64,000 nt of DNA from Peteryoungia wuzhouensis (GCF_003205195.1 NZ_QJRY01000002.1:558001-622000); one strand, 5' to 3'; shown: positions 38,127 to 47,483, numbered from the stretch's first letter. Program-made: numbers and translations. Notes: a model not told the origin generated them from the letters alone.

Positions 38127-38771
38127 TCAGAGCCCCTGGATGAACGGGTTGCTGCGGCGCTCGTCGCCGATCCGGCTTCCAGGACCATGGCCACAGATGA
38201 AACCGACATCGTCCCCGAGCGGCAGCACCTTGTCACGGATCGAGTTCATCAGCGTCTGATGATCCCCGCCGGGCAGGTCGGTGCGCCCCACCGAGCCATT
38301 GAACAACACATCCCCGAGATGCGCGAACTTCTGGTCGCGGTTGAAGTAGATCACATGGCCAGGCGCATGCCCCGGGCAGTGATAAACCTCGAATTCGTGA
38401 CGACCAAAGGAGACCTTGGCGCCGTCTTCGAGCCATTGGTCCGGCGTCACATTGCGAAGCCCGGTGATGCCGTATTTTTCCGCCTGGGTCTCGATGCGCT
38501 GCAGAAGCGGAAGATCGTCTTTGTGAGGCCCGATGATGGTCAGCCCGGTGCGCTCTTTCATCTCGGCGGCCCCACCGGCATGGTCGAGATGCCCGTGGGT
38601 GAGCCAAATCGCCGAAAGCGTGATCCGGTTTTCCGCGATGACCTGCAGAATCACATCGACATCACCGCCCGGATCGACGATCACGCCTTCGCGCGTCTCG
38701 TCATCGAACAGAACAGTGCAATTTTGCTGAAACGGGGTGACCGGGATGATGCCGGTTTGGACCTGACCCAT
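38127..38771 (-). CDS. MBL-fold metallo-hydrolase (GloB-like)
   Basis: A 214-residue metallo-beta-lactamase-fold hydrolase with the dinuclear zinc motif HGHLDHAG, a further CPGHAPGH, and GDVLFNGSVGRTDLPGG. The length and these features are those of YcbL/GloB2-type glyoxalase II-like hydrolases, which cleave thioesters such as S-lactoylglutathione. It lacks the C-terminal domain of full glyoxalase II. AAGGAAGG lies upstream of the start. No glyoxalase I is nearby. Confidence 0.85.
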   Translation of the reverse strand: MGQVQTGIIPVTPFQQNCTVLFDDETREGVIVDPGGDVDVILQVIAENRITLSAIWLTHGHLDHAGGAAEMKERTGLTIIGPHKDDLPLLQRIETQAEKYGITGLRNVTPDQWLEDGAKVSFGRHEFEVYHCPGHAPGHVIYFNRDQKFAHLGDVLFNGSVGRTDLPGGDHQTLMNSIRDKVLPLGDDVGFICGHGPGSRIGDERRSNPFIQGL

Positions 38772-38845
38772 GAAATGGCCTTCCTTCTGCTATGGACGGC
38801 GAGCGACTTACCACGCCCGGCTCCCCAGAGGAATGGTCACCGTCT

Positions 38846-39010
38846 TTAGCGGCTCAGTCCGTAAACCTGCGCGACCGGGCTTGCCGGCACCAAGGCAGCC
38901 TGGCTCACGAGAAATCCGGCAACGACGATCTTCGTCGTGAACACGAGGATGGCGAGCGGCCGCAGGCTGGATGCGGATGTCTCAGTTTCGGCATGGGTGT
39001 GGGTGATCAT
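38846..39010 (-). CDS. Small single-TM protein (54 aa)
   Basis: A short frame, ATG at 39010 and TAA at 38846-38848, encoding 54 residues. GAGGGA lies about ten bases upstream. Codons are mostly GC-ending, as in coding DNA here. After a polar Thr/His/Glu-rich start, residues about 18-40 are hydrophobic (LRPLAILVFTTKIVVAGFLV), making a single membrane helix or signal. No family recognised. It fills most of the gap between the MBL hydrolase and petP, on the minus strand. Existence is likely but unproven. Confidence 0.5.
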   Translation of the reverse strand: MITHTHAETETSASSLRPLAILVFTTKIVVAGFLVSQAALVPASPVAQVYGLSR

Positions 39011-39315
39011 GATCGGTGTCCCTCTCTCCGCCGGAGAGTGTCTCCGACTTCGCTTGCCCGTGGCTGACGGGTTTTCTCACCGCTTAACGACAGGTGCGCT
39101 CGAAGGTTTCCATGCGATTGTGAAACTGTGCGAAGATCGTAAATCTGTTGGAAATTTGTTACACTTGCGCATAGTTTTGCCGCCGAGCGGGCGCAGGACC
39201 TGCAACCCGATGCGGGGCGTTGCGGATGGATCCATCCCTCGCCGTGAAACGAAAGACAGCCGACAAGCCTCGGCCCCGACGGGGGACGCTCGTCGGCACG
39301 GAAAGGAATGACAGC

Positions 39316-39831
39316 GTGGTTCGACAGTCTGCGACGAAGACTGCCAAAAAGGTTTTGCCGGATCTGCCCGTGGTGGACGACAAGGCGATCGATTTTGAGA
39401 CGATCGAAAGCCTGTTCTTCGCCTATCGCGACTTTGTTTCCGATCCGGATGCCATCCTCGCCAAGCTGGGTTACGGCCGTGCCCATCACCGCGTCGTCCA
39501 TTTCGTCAGCCGCCGACCGGGCATGACCGTGGCAGACCTGCTCGGCATTCTGCAGATCACCAAGCAGAGCCTGGCGCGCGTGCTGAAGGAACTGATCGAC
39601 AGCGGCTATATCCGCCAGATGGCCGGCCCCGCCGACCGCCGCCAGCGCAGACTTTACCCGACGCTTGCCGGCCGCGAATTGTCGCTGGCACTGTCGGAAC
39701 CGCAGTCCCGCCGCATCGCCCAGGCCATGCAGGGCATGAGCATCGGGGAGCGCGACACCGTTCGCCGCTTTCTCCAAGGCATGCAGAAGCAGACGGTGGA
39801 CATGCCTTTGGATGAAGAGGGGGCCGACTGA
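39316..39831 (+). CDS. petP: MarR-family regulator PetP
   Basis: A 171-residue MarR-type winged-helix protein. The dimer helices and HTH (VADLLGILQITKQSLARVLKELIDSGYI) and the wing (AGPADRRQRRLYPT) are typical. Together with the next gene it matches the PetP-PetR pair first described in Rhodobacter capsulatus near the cytochrome bc1 genes. Several start codons are possible; GTG 39316, with AAAGGA eight bases upstream, is chosen. It is separated from petR by one base. Confidence 0.82.
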   Translation: MVRQSATKTAKKVLPDLPVVDDKAIDFETIESLFFAYRDFVSDPDAILAKLGYGRAHHRVVHFVSRRPGMTVADLLGILQITKQSLARVLKELIDSGYIRQMAGPADRRQRRLYPTLAGRELSLALSEPQSRRIAQAMQGMSIGERDTVRRFLQGMQKQTVDMPLDEEGAD

Positions 39832-39832
39832 C

Positions 39833-40534
39833 GTGTTGAAAAAGATCGTTCTGACAGATGATGCCCCGCACCTCCTCGTCGTCGATGACGACACCCGTAT
39901 CCGCGATCTGCTCCACCGGTTCCTGACGGAAAAGGGCTTTCGCGTCTCGGTCGCCGCAGATGCAGCCGAAGCGCGCCGCAAACTTGGCGGCCTGAGCTTC
40001 GACCTTCTGGTGCTCGACGTCATGATGCCGGGTGAATCCGGCCTGTCGCTCACCCAGAGCCTGTCGGACGAAAAGAAGGTGCCGATCATCCTGCTCACCG
40101 CCCGCTCCGAAGCCGACAGCCGCATCGCCGGCCTTGAAGCCGGTGCCGACGACTATCTTGCCAAACCCTTCGATCCCCGCGAACTCGTGCTGCGCATCAA
40201 CAATATTCTCAAGCGCAACACCAATCCGGACGCGCCGAAGATCGAACAGATCATGTTCGGCCCCTACACCTTCTCCCTTCTGCGCAAGGAACTGCGCAAG
40301 GGCGCCGAAGTGATCCGCCTCACCGACCGCGAGCAGGAAATCATGATGCTGTTTGCCGGCCGCGCGGGCGACACCATTCCCCGCCATGAATTGGTGGGCA
40401 ACGATGCCGATGTCGGTGAACGCACGATCGACGTCCAGATCAACCGGCTGCGCCGCAAGATCGAGGACGATCCGGCCAACCCCGTCTGGCTGCAAACCGT
40501 GCGCGGTATCGGCTACCGGCTGAGCATGGACTGA
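39833..40534 (+). CDS. petR: OmpR-family response regulator PetR
   Basis: A 233-residue response regulator. The receiver domain has the acidic pocket (VDDD), the phosphorylated Asp in VLDVMMPG and the Lys in LAKPF. The C-terminal winged helix (about 135-230, RTIDVQINRLRRKIEDDPANPVWLQTVRGIGYR) is of the OmpR type. GTG 39833 starts one base after the petP stop, with an upstream GAGGGGG, so translation is coupled. The kinase gene downstream is its likely partner. Confidence 0.88.
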   Translation: MLKKIVLTDDAPHLLVVDDDTRIRDLLHRFLTEKGFRVSVAADAAEARRKLGGLSFDLLVLDVMMPGESGLSLTQSLSDEKKVPIILLTARSEADSRIAGLEAGADDYLAKPFDPRELVLRINNILKRNTNPDAPKIEQIMFGPYTFSLLRKELRKGAEVIRLTDREQEIMMLFAGRAGDTIPRHELVGNDADVGERTIDVQINRLRRKIEDDPANPVWLQTVRGIGYRLSMD

Positions 40535-40579
40535 GCAGGCCACGAACGACGCCTGAGGGCGCCGAGGAAGCAGAACGCA

Positions 40580-41962
40580 ATGACGCCATTCGAGCAGATC
40601 CGGCGGGACCAGGACCGCAGCCCGGCCACGGGCATCAAGGGCATGCTCCGCTGGCTGCGCCACCGTCTGCCCACCGGTCTCTATGCCCGCTCGCTGCTGA
40701 TCATCATCCTGCCGATGCTGATCCTGCAGACCGTGGTCGCCTTCGTCTTCATGGAGCGCCACTGGCAGCTCGTGACGGAACGCCTGTCGGCCGCCGTCAC
40801 GCGTGACATTTCCGCCGTCATCGAACTGCTCGACCGCTATCCGGGTCAGGAGGATTTCGACAAGATCGTCGACATCGCCGCCGACAAGCTCAACCTGATG
40901 GTCTCACTGGAACCGGGAACCGAGCTTCCGCCGCCGCGCCCCCGCCCCTTCTTCTCGATCCTCGACCAGATCCTGTCGGATGCGATCGAGGACCGCATCC
41001 GGCGCCCCTTCTGGATCGACACCGTCGGCGACAGCAATCTGGTCGAGATCCGCATCGTCGTTGACCAGGGCACCTTGCGCATCTTCGCCCGCCGCAACGA
41101 AGCCTATGCCTCGAACACCCATATCTTCATCGTCTGGATGGTCTCGACCGCCCTCGTCCTGATCGTCATCTCGATCCTGTTCCTGCGCGGCCAGATCCGG
41201 CCGATCCTGGCGCTTGCCAATGCGGCGGAGAGCTTTGGCAAGGGGCAGAAACCGCCCGAGAGCTTTTCGCCACGCGGCGCCGACGAGGTGCGCCGCGCCG
41301 GTCTCGCCTTTATCCTGATGCGCGAACGCATCGAGCGGCAGATGGAGCAGCGCACGGCCATGCTGGCCGGGGTCAGCCACGACCTGCGCACCATCCTCAC
41401 CCGCTTCCGCCTGCAGTTGGCGCTGGCCGGCGACGGCCCGGAGCTCGACAACCTGAACAAGGATGTCGACGACATGCAGAGCATGCTCGAAGGCTATCTG
41501 GATTTCGCCAAGGGCGAAGTGGAAGAGAATGTCGGACGGCTCGATCTGGCCGAACTCTTCGAGAAGCTCGAGGCCGACTTCAATCTGCACGGCAGGACAT
41601 TCGAATGGACGCTCGAGGGAGAAACATCCGTCTCCGTCCGCCCCAACGCCTTTGCCCGCCTTGTCACCAACCTCGCCTCCAATGCCAGGCGGTATGCCAA
41701 CCGGCTGAAGATTGATGCCCGCCACACGGCCAAATGGCTGGTCATCATCTTTGACGACGACGGTCCCGGCATCCCGCGCGAGGCACGCGACGACGTCTTC
41801 AAACCCTTCTTCCGACTCGACGAAGCCCGCAATCTTGACGCCTCCGGCACCGGCCTTGGCCTGGCAATCGCCCGTGACATCGCCCGCAGCCATGGCGGCA
41901 ACGTCACGTTGGAGGACAGCCCCTTGGGTGGCCTGCGCGCCGTCTTGCGCGTTCCCGTCTGA
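40580..41962 (+). CDS. EnvZ-like sensor histidine kinase
   Basis: A 460-residue sensor kinase. TM1 is about 38-58, a periplasmic domain of about 125 residues follows, then TM2 (about 185-205), HAMP, the H-box with the phospho-His in GVSHDLRT, the N-box (LVTNLASNARRY) and glycine-rich G-boxes (DDDGPGIP, GTGLGLAIARDIARSHGG). This is the EnvZ/HAMP class. It lies 46 bases after petR and very probably phosphorylates it. The signal is unknown. The PetP-PetR-kinase order is characteristic of rhizobia. Confidence 0.88.
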   Translation: MTPFEQIRRDQDRSPATGIKGMLRWLRHRLPTGLYARSLLIIILPMLILQTVVAFVFMERHWQLVTERLSAAVTRDISAVIELLDRYPGQEDFDKIVDIAADKLNLMVSLEPGTELPPPRPRPFFSILDQILSDAIEDRIRRPFWIDTVGDSNLVEIRIVVDQGTLRIFARRNEAYASNTHIFIVWMVSTALVLIVISILFLRGQIRPILALANAAESFGKGQKPPESFSPRGADEVRRAGLAFILMRERIERQMEQRTAMLAGVSHDLRTILTRFRLQLALAGDGPELDNLNKDVDDMQSMLEGYLDFAKGEVEENVGRLDLAELFEKLEADFNLHGRTFEWTLEGETSVSVRPNAFARLVTNLASNARRYANRLKIDARHTAKWLVIIFDDDGPGIPREARDDVFKPFFRLDEARNLDASGTGLGLAIARDIARSHGGNVTLEDSPLGGLRAVLRVPV

Positions 41963-42012
41963 AAAGCGTCATGGTGGAAAAGAAAGCGGCGCCGTAGCGG
42001 GGCCGCCGCGAA

Positions 42013-42369
42013 TTACATCAGCTTGCGCCCGTTCGGCACACCCTGTTCGACAGTAGCAAGCACGATTGCGCCGTCGGCATCTTCGAAGCCCAATGTCAGC
42101 ACTTCCGACCGGAAAGGACCGATCTGCCGAGGCGGAAAATTGACGACGCCCAGCACCTGGCGCCCCATCAATGTCTCCGGCGTGTAATGCACGGTGATCT
42201 GGGCCGACGACTTCTTCACCCCGATGTCAGGGCCGAAATCGATCTTGAGCTTGAAGGCGGGCTTTCGAGCCTCCGGGAACGCTTCGACCTCGATGATGGT
42301 CCCGACACGGATGTCGACCTTCTCGAAATCGCCGAAGGTGATCTCGGGCGCCTTCGTTTCGCTGCTCAT
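42013..42369 (-). CDS. csaA: CsaA-type tRNA-binding-domain protein
   Basis: A 118-residue protein made of one EMAP/tRNA-binding OB-fold domain: [32 protein letters not shown] and [17 protein letters not shown]. CsaA proteins act as export-related chaperones in Bacillus and bind tRNA. It overlaps proC by four bases (42366-42369), so the two are translated together. It is the last gene of the ybjN-proC-csaA operon. Function in Gram-negative bacteria is not settled. Confidence 0.85.
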   Translation of the reverse strand: MSSETKAPEITFGDFEKVDIRVGTIIEVEAFPEARKPAFKLKIDFGPDIGVKKSSAQITVHYTPETLMGRQVLGVVNFPPRQIGPFRSEVLTLGFEDADGAIVLATVEQGVPNGRKLM

Positions 42370-43184
42370 TGCGCCAGTTCCTCGGCCCGCTTGCGAGCCG
42401 CCTCGATGGCCGCGTCAAACAGCGGCTGCATCGCATCTTCGGCCATGAGCACGGAAAGTGCTGCCGCCGTCGTGCCACCTGGTGAGGTCACGTTCTGCCG
42501 TAGCTTGGACGCAGGGTCGGGGGACTGGTGCATCAATTCACCAGCCCCCGCGACCGTTTCTCGAGCAAGCCGCATGGAGAGGTCCGCCGGCAGGCCAGCT
42601 TTGCGACCTGCCTCTGCCATGCACTCGACGAGATAAAACACATAGGCCGGACCGCTGCCCGAAAGCGCTGTCACGGCATTGATCGCCGCCTCGCTGTCAA
42701 CCCATTCGACAGGGCCGGACACCTTCAGCAAGCGGTCGACGATGTCACGCTTGGTTTCCGTCACCGCGCCGTTGGCAAAGGCGCCGGTAATGCCGCGTCC
42801 GATCATTGCCGGCGTGTTCGGCATCGCCCGCACCATGCCGGCCGGGCCGAGATGCGCCTCCATCGAGGCGATCGTCTTGCCCGCAGCAACCGAGACCACT
42901 GTCGTCTGCGGCCCGACGAGACCTTTGAGGCCCGGCAGGACGGCATCCATCACCTGTGGTTTCACGGCGAGGAACAGGATATCGGCGACGAGCCCCGCAG
43001 GTGGCGTTACCGCATGCTGGGCACCGGCCTCGGCGATCAGCGTCTTCATCGCATCGGACGGGCCCGGATCGAGCACGGTCACCGCCGAGCCCGGAATGCC
43101 GTTCTTCAGCCAGCCGGACAGCATGGCGCCGCCCATATTGCCGGCACCCACGAGGACGATGTGCCCGAAGACGGACTGGCTCAT
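42366..43184 (-). CDS. proC: Pyrroline-5-carboxylate reductase
   Basis: A 272-residue enzyme for the last step of proline synthesis. The N-terminal [14 protein letters not shown] is the NADPH-binding loop; the C-terminal dimerisation region holds the signature [26 protein letters not shown]. It starts two bases after the ybjN stop and overlaps csaA by four bases. The usual length and motifs leave no doubt about the assignment. Confidence 0.96.
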   Translation of the reverse strand: MSQSVFGHIVLVGAGNMGGAMLSGWLKNGIPGSAVTVLDPGPSDAMKTLIAEAGAQHAVTPPAGLVADILFLAVKPQVMDAVLPGLKGLVGPQTTVVSVAAGKTIASMEAHLGPAGMVRAMPNTPAMIGRGITGAFANGAVTETKRDIVDRLLKVSGPVEWVDSEAAINAVTALSGSGPAYVFYLVECMAEAGRKAGLPADLSMRLARETVAGAGELMHQSPDPASKLRQNVTSPGGTTAAALSVLMAEDAMQPLFDAAIEAARKRAEELAQ

Positions 43185-43186
43185 GC

Positions 43187-43687
43187 TCAGGCTTCTCCGA
43201 CGGTCTCGAACAGCACGGCATCCATGGCGCTCTTGGCGTCCATGCCGGACCAGACGACGAACTGGAAAGCCTGATAGTAAGCTTCGCAGGCATCAACGGC
43301 GGACGAGAGCAGAACCTCGACCTGGCGGTTGGTCGGCTCCGCACCACCGGCGAGCAGCAGCGACTGGCGGAAGATCACCACGTCCTCGTTGCGCCACAGG
43401 TCGAAGTGCCCCATCAGGACCTGGCCATTCACGTAGGACAGCAGCTTGATGACTTCGTTGAGGCGGTTCTCGGGGATCTTCAGGTCAAAGGCGGAGGCCA
43501 GATGCAGCGCCTCGAACTCCTCCATCCAGGAGAAGGAAACGTGGTAATCGGCCCAGCGCCCTTCGACGGTCATTGCGATCTCGTCTTCGCCGGATCGTTC
43601 GAACGACCAGTCATTGGTCGCAGCGACAAACTCGATCATGTCGACCGGGTTTGACTGGCGTTCGACTTCGATTTCCATGAGGCTCAT
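43187..43687 (-). CDS. YbjN-domain protein
   Basis: A 166-residue soluble protein with the YbjN fold (type III secretion chaperone-like). Recognisable are the N-terminal DMIEFVAATNDWSFERSGEDEI and the LLSYVNGQVLMGHFDLW region. YbjN in E. coli is linked to stress and motility control, but the mechanism is not known. It is first in the ybjN-proC-csaA operon, with an AAGGTGAAG site before the ATG. Linkage to proC is common in rhizobia. Confidence 0.85.
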   Translation of the reverse strand: MSLMEIEVERQSNPVDMIEFVAATNDWSFERSGEDEIAMTVEGRWADYHVSFSWMEEFEALHLASAFDLKIPENRLNEVIKLLSYVNGQVLMGHFDLWRNEDVVIFRQSLLLAGGAEPTNRQVEVLLSSAVDACEAYYQAFQFVVWSGMDAKSAMDAVLFETVGEA

Positions 43688-43855
43688 GCTTCACCTTCTT
43701 GACCGGAGTGAAAACGGGCTACCGACAAAACGCCGGAGCACTCGAACACTAAAACCGGAACTAACTGAAAACGATTCCGAAGGACCCCAGGATAAAACAC
43801 GCACCCTGTCCGAAACTTGTGAAGGCCCGTTTCGAATCATCATTTAAAATCAGTG

Positions 43856-43975
43856 TATAATCGCCAGAAGCCAGTACCAGCCCCCAACAGGCGATTTGGA
43901 CGACGACCCTGTGGATGGCGCTTCGGGAATCGCCTTTGCATCAGGTCATAAGCGACTCTGGCGATTGGCTTTTTC
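43856..43975 (+). other. Structured intergenic region, candidate small RNA
   Basis: The gap 43688-44145 holds no gene. TATAAT at 43856-43861 is a perfect -10 element, though no good -35 is seen. Directly after it comes a region with four copies of AATCGCC/GGCGATT in alternating orientation (43859-43865, 43890-43896, 43928-43934, 43961-43967), able to fold as two hairpins or, with AATCGCCAGA/TCTGGCGATT, as one long-range stem. It ends in GGCTTTTT. This looks like a short transcribed structured RNA, but no family was identified; 6S RNA was considered and not supported. Confidence 0.35.
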
Positions 43976-44044
43976 GCACCTGTCCACAACCTGTAATTTT
44001 TTCGCGGAAAAAGGCGCCATTGTTTCCGTCAAGGCTCTGAAAAC

Positions 44045-44075
44045 GCAAAAAGACCCATAGCCACAGCTATGGGTC
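44045..44075 (-). terminator. Terminator after ubiK
   Basis: On the minus strand GACCCATAGC (44066-44075 side) pairs with GCTATGGGTC (44052-44061 side), a perfect ten-base-pair stem with a four-base loop, followed by TTTTTGC. It lies about 70 bases after the ubiK stop. Confidence 0.85.
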
Positions 44076-44145
44076 CATCAATCCGTTCAAAAATGTCGTC
44101 CTGTGCTCTTGGATCGCCGCAAAGACGGCTCACCGACGCGAATTC

Positions 44146-44406
44146 TTACTTCGCCTGCGCCGAGAGCTGGGCTTCGAGGACTTCGATACGCTTCAGCAGC
44201 AGGTCGTTTTCCTCGCGCGCCTTCAATGCCATCTCCCGCACCACGTCGAATTCCTCGCGCTTGACGAGGTCCATGCTGTTGAGCCACCGCTCGGCCTGGG
44301 CATGAAATGCGGTTTCGACTTCCTTGCGCACGCCCTGGGCAGCGCCCGCTGCATCCGTCATCAGCTTGGCGAAATCATCGAAAAGGCGGTTGGGTCCGGT
44401 CGACAT
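44146..44406 (-). CDS. ubiK: UbiK-like accessory factor (BMFP family)
   Basis: An 86-residue protein with the membrane fusogenic (BMFP) / UbiK layout: an N-terminal amphipathic region (NRLFDDFAKLMTDAAGAAQGVRKEV) and a C-terminal coiled coil (EENDLLLKRIEVLEAQLSAQ). UbiK assists the UbiJ-UbiK complex in aerobic ubiquinone synthesis and binds lipid. ATG 44406 has AGAGGAGAG upstream; the longer frame to 44568 is rejected. It is divergent from lgt. Confidence 0.85.
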   Translation of the reverse strand: MSTGPNRLFDDFAKLMTDAAGAAQGVRKEVETAFHAQAERWLNSMDLVKREEFDVVREMALKAREENDLLLKRIEVLEAQLSAQAK

Positions 44407-44597
44407 GAAACTCTCCTCTTGAGCAGGATGCGGGACCTCCATTGTCCCCTTGCAGATGAGGTAGGACCAGAAGCTCCTGGGTGCAAGACGTAGTCTGGAC
44501 ATAAAGGTGGTTGACGGTGTGGCATGACGTCCAGATTCCATCTTGACCGCCCCAAGTCGCAACGCCATTTTCGCCCTGCATCAACGAAAGCAATCCA

Positions 44598-45443
44598 TTG
44601 TTGTCAGTCCTGGACCTGTTCGCCGTCGTATCCTTCCCCACGATCGATCCGATCGTCTTCTCGATCGGTCCCCTGGCGGTCCATTGGTATGGGCTGGCCT
44701 ATGTTGCAGGCATCCTGATCGGCTGGCTGGTCGCGCGTGATCTCCTGCGCCGCCCCAACCTCTGGCCGAACGGCACCCCGCCGGCAACGGTCGAGCAGAT
44801 CGACGACTTCATTCTGTGGGTGGCCATCGGCATCGTCGCCGGTGGACGCATCGGCTATATCCTGTTCTACGACTTCGCTGCAGTCGCCGCCAATCCGATC
44901 CGCGCGATCCAGGTCTGGAACGGTGGCATGTCCTTCCACGGAGGCTTCCTCGGCGCAACGCTTGCCATGGTCTTCTTCGCCCGCAAGCATCTGGTACCGG
45001 TCTGGAGCCTGTTCGACATCGTCGCCAGCGTCGCCCCGCTCGGCATCTTCTTCGGCCGCATTGCAAATTTCATCAATGGCGAACTCTGGGGGCGGCCTTC
45101 GGACGTTGCCTGGGCCATGGCCTTCCCGACCGGCGGCCCTTTCCCCCGCCATCCGAGCCAGCTCTACGAAGCAGCCCTTGAAGGTCTGCTGCTCTTCCTG
45201 CTGCTGCAGCTCCTTGCCCGCGCCTTCAAGGCCTTGCGCCATCCCGGCCGTATCACCGGCGTCTTCGTCACCTGCTATGCGGCAGCCCGGATCTTCGTCG
45301 AATTCTTCCGCGAACCGGATCCGCAGATCGGATATCTCTTCGGCGGCTGGCTGACCATGGGCATGGTGCTGTCTCTGCCCATGGCTCTCGTCGGCCTGTG
45401 GATCTTGGCACGCTCCGGGCGCATGGCCCGGACGAGCGCTTGA
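44598..45443 (+). CDS. lgt: Prolipoprotein diacylglyceryl transferase
   Basis: A 281-residue inner-membrane enzyme with seven transmembrane helices. It transfers diacylglycerol from phosphatidylglycerol to the lipobox Cys of prolipoproteins, the first step of lipoprotein maturation. The Lgt signature with catalytic Arg and surrounding residues is at GIFFGRIANFINGELWGR, and the HGG-x-G loop is SFHGGFLGA. The start is TTG (44598 or the adjacent 44601), since no ATG lies at the expected place. Next gene follows after 14 bases. Confidence 0.95.
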   Translation: MLSVLDLFAVVSFPTIDPIVFSIGPLAVHWYGLAYVAGILIGWLVARDLLRRPNLWPNGTPPATVEQIDDFILWVAIGIVAGGRIGYILFYDFAAVAANPIRAIQVWNGGMSFHGGFLGATLAMVFFARKHLVPVWSLFDIVASVAPLGIFFGRIANFINGELWGRPSDVAWAMAFPTGGPFPRHPSQLYEAALEGLLLFLLLQLLARAFKALRHPGRITGVFVTCYAAARIFVEFFREPDPQIGYLFGGWLTMGMVLSLPMALVGLWILARSGRMARTSA

Positions 45444-45456
45444 GGAGGCCGGACGC

Positions 45457-46557
45457 ATGCCGACACCGCTTGCCGAAAAAATTAAATCGCTGATCTCGAC
45501 CAACGGCCCGATCAGCGTCACCGACTATTTTGCGCTCTGCCTCGCGGACCCTGAGCATGGCTATTACCGCACGCGCCATCCCTTCGGCCGCGCCGGTGAT
45601 TTCGTCACCGCCCCTGAGGTCAGCCAGCTCTTCGGCGAAATGCTCGGCATCTTCATGATCAACGCCTGGCAGCGGCACGGCGAACCGCTCGACGTGCGCC
45701 TCGTCGAGATCGGCCCCGGCCGTGGCACGATGATGGCCGACATGCTGCGGGTCATCTCCCGCGCGGCGCCTCGTCTCTACGAGACGGCAACCGTGCATCT
45801 CGTCGAGACCAGCGCGCTCCTGAAGCTGACCCAAATGGAAACGCTCTCCAGCCATGGCGACAAGGTCTCCTGGCATGACAGCTTCGACGGCGTCCCCGAA
45901 GGGTTCACCCTGCTCGCCGCCAACGAACTCTTCGATGCCATTCCGATCCGCCAGTTCGTCAAGACACCGTCCGGCTTCCGCGAACGCATGGTCGGCCTCG
46001 ACGAAACAGGCGAATTGTGCTTCACGCTCGGCGTCGCGACGCTCGATCCTGCTCTGCTGCCCCAGACGACGTCGCCGGTGTCGGATGGCGAAATCTTCGA
46101 AGTGGCCCCTGCCCGCCAGTCGGTCATGCTCACCATCTGCGAGCGTCTGCGCCAGAGCCACGGCACGGCTCTCGTCATCGACTACGGCCACATGGTCAGC
46201 AATTTCGGCGACACGCTCCAGGCGGTCCGCGCCCATGAATATGATCCGCCGCTTGCCCATCCGGGCCTCGCGGATCTGACCAGCCATGTCGACTTCGAAA
46301 ACCTCGCCCGCACCGCCCTCGCCGCCGGCGTCCATCTCAATGGCTGCATGCATCAGGGCGATTTTCTGGTGGGCCTCGGCATCGAGGAACGGGCCGCCGT
46401 TCTTGGTCGTGGCAAGGACGAAACAACCCAGAAGACCATCGTTGATGCGGTCCACCGTCTGGCCGGTGCCGGCAATGGCTACATGGGTGAATTGTTCAAG
46501 GTCATGGCGGTCTCCATGCCTGCCCTGCACCTTGCTCCGTTCAAGGCCAAGCATTGA
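45457..46557 (+). CDS. Class I SAM methyltransferase (MidA/NDUFAF7 family)
   Basis: A 366-residue SAM-dependent methyltransferase of the PF02636 family. VEIGPGRGTMMADMLR is the SAM-binding motif I, and the N-terminal GPISVTDYFALCLADPEHGYY is typical. The human member NDUFAF7 methylates an Arg in a complex I subunit; bacterial members may do likewise. GGAGG lies upstream of ATG 45457. It is in a run of genes with lgt upstream and pgeF downstream. Confidence 0.88.
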   Translation: MPTPLAEKIKSLISTNGPISVTDYFALCLADPEHGYYRTRHPFGRAGDFVTAPEVSQLFGEMLGIFMINAWQRHGEPLDVRLVEIGPGRGTMMADMLRVISRAAPRLYETATVHLVETSALLKLTQMETLSSHGDKVSWHDSFDGVPEGFTLLAANELFDAIPIRQFVKTPSGFRERMVGLDETGELCFTLGVATLDPALLPQTTSPVSDGEIFEVAPARQSVMLTICERLRQSHGTALVIDYGHMVSNFGDTLQAVRAHEYDPPLAHPGLADLTSHVDFENLARTALAAGVHLNGCMHQGDFLVGLGIEERAAVLGRGKDETTQKTIVDAVHRLAGAGNGYMGELFKVMAVSMPALHLAPFKAKH

Positions 46558-46687
46558 CACGGGCCGCCTCGAACGCCACCATCGCCCCCGACCCGACGGC
46601 TCGATAAACTGAAAGCCGAACGAAATCAGGCATTTCGCGAGAATGGCTCACGCCTCTCCGATTTGCCGAGCGCCGGAGACCCGGATC

Positions 46688-47482
46688 ATGACCACCACCG
46701 ACCAGCCGCGCCCGATCACCGCTGGAAACCTCGACCATGCGAAGAAGGCAGGAATTCGCCATGGCTTCTTCACCCGTGAGGGAGGCGTCTCGGACGGCAT
46801 CTATCGCGGCCTGAATGTCGGCCTCGGCTCGAATGACGACCCCGCGCGTGTTCACGAAAACCGCCGCCGCGTTGCCGGCTGGTTCGGCCTCGAACCGGAG
46901 CGTCTGGCGACCGCCCATCAGATCCACTCACCCGATGTCGTCGTCGTGACTGCCGACTATGACGGCAGCCGACCGCAAGCGGATGCCCAGGTGACGGCGG
47001 CTCCCGGTGTGGTGCTCGGCGTATTGACCGCCGATTGCGGTCCCATCCTCTTCGCCGATGCGGAGAACCGGGTGATCGGTGCGGCCCATGCCGGCTGGAA
47101 GGGCGCGCTCGGCGGCGTCCTGGAAAACACCATCGACGCGATGATCGCCCTTGGCGCAAAGCGGGAAAGCATCCGCGCCACGCTCGGCCCGTCGATCAGC
47201 GCCGCAAATTACGAAGTCGGCCCGGAATTCGTCGAGCGTTTCCTGGCAGAGGACCCGGCCTTCGCCGCCTTCTTCACCCCGTCCGCCAAACCCGGACATT
47301 CCATGTTCGACTTGCCCGGCCTGACGCTCATGCGACTGGCGCGTGCCGGTATCACAGCCGACAGCCTCGGGCTTTGCACCTATGCAGCACCTGAGACGTT
47401 CTATTCCTATCGCCGAACCACCCATGCCGGGGAACCGGATTACGGGCGGCAGATTTCAGCGATCGCGATCACGGAGGACTGA
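46688..47482 (+). CDS. pgeF: Peptidoglycan editing factor PgeF (YfiH/laccase-domain)
   Basis: A 264-residue protein of the YfiH/DUF152 family, once called multicopper polyphenol oxidase. Key features are HGFFTREGGVSDG, HSPD with VTADCGPILF, and HAGWKGAL, which bind zinc. In E. coli PgeF removes misincorporated residues from peptidoglycan precursors. ATG 46688 is used; the upstream frame from 46643 has no support. The next gene starts one base after the stop. Confidence 0.92.
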   Translation: MTTTDQPRPITAGNLDHAKKAGIRHGFFTREGGVSDGIYRGLNVGLGSNDDPARVHENRRRVAGWFGLEPERLATAHQIHSPDVVVVTADYDGSRPQADAQVTAAPGVVLGVLTADCGPILFADAENRVIGAAHAGWKGALGGVLENTIDAMIALGAKRESIRATLGPSISAANYEVGPEFVERFLAEDPAFAAFFTPSAKPGHSMFDLPGLTLMRLARAGITADSLGLCTYAAPETFYSYRRTTHAGEPDYGRQISAIAITED

Positions 47483-47483
47483 C

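Noticed and set aside
43856..43975. 6S RNA (ssrS) as an explanation of the structured gap
   Set aside because: The region is only about 110 bases and lacks the large central bubble flanked by long stems expected of 6S RNA, so I left it unassigned.
43908..43992. DnaA-box-like words (TGTGGATGG and TGTCCACAA)
   Set aside because: Each differs from the TTATCCACA consensus and there are only two. No AT-rich unwinding element or replication gene is near, so an origin is not supported.
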